A stretch of DNA of 64,000 nucleotides, taken from positions 558,001 through 622,000 of the forward strand of contig NC_008577.1 of the NCBI RefSeq assembly GCF_000203935.1, written 5' to 3'. Origin of the DNA: Shewanella sp. ANA-3 (GTDB taxonomy: Bacteria; Pseudomonadota; Gammaproteobacteria; Enterobacterales; Shewanellaceae). Numbering within the stretch: position 1 is the stretch's first letter; the number at the start of each line of letters is the position of its first letter. Position numbers and translations under genes: made by a program. A model generated the notes under the pieces. The model was given only the letters and a program-made list of their open reading frames with translations. It was not told the DNA's origin and ran no database searches. Positions 63,975 to 64,000 of this stretch are shown here, one piece after another.

Positions 63975-64000
63975 TTGTTTGCCATTAGCATGGCCAAACA

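Noticed and set aside
1..64000. tRNA, rRNA, CRISPR arrays, riboswitches
   Set aside because: None was recognised by eye: no cloverleaf with TTCGAATC-type loop in the spacers, no regularly spaced direct repeats, no known riboswitch core. A weak signal could be missed without tools.

Overview
The window looks like chromosomal DNA of a Shewanella species. It holds an octahaem sulfite reductase (SirA/MccA-type) cluster with its own haem-attachment and copper-delivery genes, a fre/ubiD pair, a fatty-acid cis/trans isomerase, a GlyGly-CTERM protease and many large sensory proteins. Everything was read by eye from sequence and translations. Family names come from motifs and remembered homologies; no database search was run.

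Layout. 1-6.4 kb: a hybrid sensor kinase with fused periplasmic binding domains (5' end cut off by the window) overlaps a double-receiver/kinase gene. 6.4-10.1 kb: an S9 peptidase lipoprotein, a DUF2975-like membrane protein with a Cro-type regulator, and a MazG-like protein. 10.2-23.7 kb: the sulfite-reduction region. On the minus strand are a CcmF-like haem lyase, a CcmH/NrfF-like protein and a TlpA-like thioredoxin. Divergently on the plus strand are SirA, a rhodanese, an FKBP isomerase, a TPR protein, the ferredoxin SirC, the quinol-oxidising membrane protein SirD, and then nosL (frameshifted here), nosD, nosF and nosY. A membrane-anchored winged-helix regulator follows. 25.4-36 kb: M13 peptidase, Cti isomerase, a 1648-residue subtilase and a flavin-binding protein.

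36.0-38.3 kb is the clearest accessory insert. It is an AT-rich cassette of three translationally coupled genes (two small membrane proteins and a 304-residue cytosolic protein, perhaps DUF6414), bracketed by two diverged copies of one hairpin-rich repeat in inverted orientation. 38.4-45.2 kb returns to core genes: fre, ubiD, a His/Trp-rich exported protein, an MFS exporter, then (minus strand) aroQ, a degenerate AccB-like protein whose biotin-accepting lysine is arginine, an SDR where accC would normally lie, and arfB. 45.3-53.7 kb: a STAS-like protein, a small lipoprotein, a Cys/His-rich exported protein, a CzcCBA-type metal efflux system, an ABM protein and MscL. 53.8-58.5 kb: a LysR regulator divergent from an EmrAB-type pump, an ElaA-like acetyltransferase and a second ABM protein. 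58.9-64 kb: a VpsR-like AAA+ regulator with a variant GAFTGA loop, a large exported protein, and convergent to it a secreted zinc metalloprotease that runs off the right edge.

How the main system fits together (established for the family, inferred here): SirD and SirC pass electrons from the quinone pool to periplasmic SirA. The CcmF-like lyase set would attach haem to the unusual CX15CH site, and NosLDFY would supply the copper of the haem-copper active site. Three oddities in this machinery are worth checking: the single-cysteine CcmH homologue, four extra cysteines in SirC, and the broken nosL frame. No rRNA, tRNA, CRISPR array or intact insertion sequence was seen.
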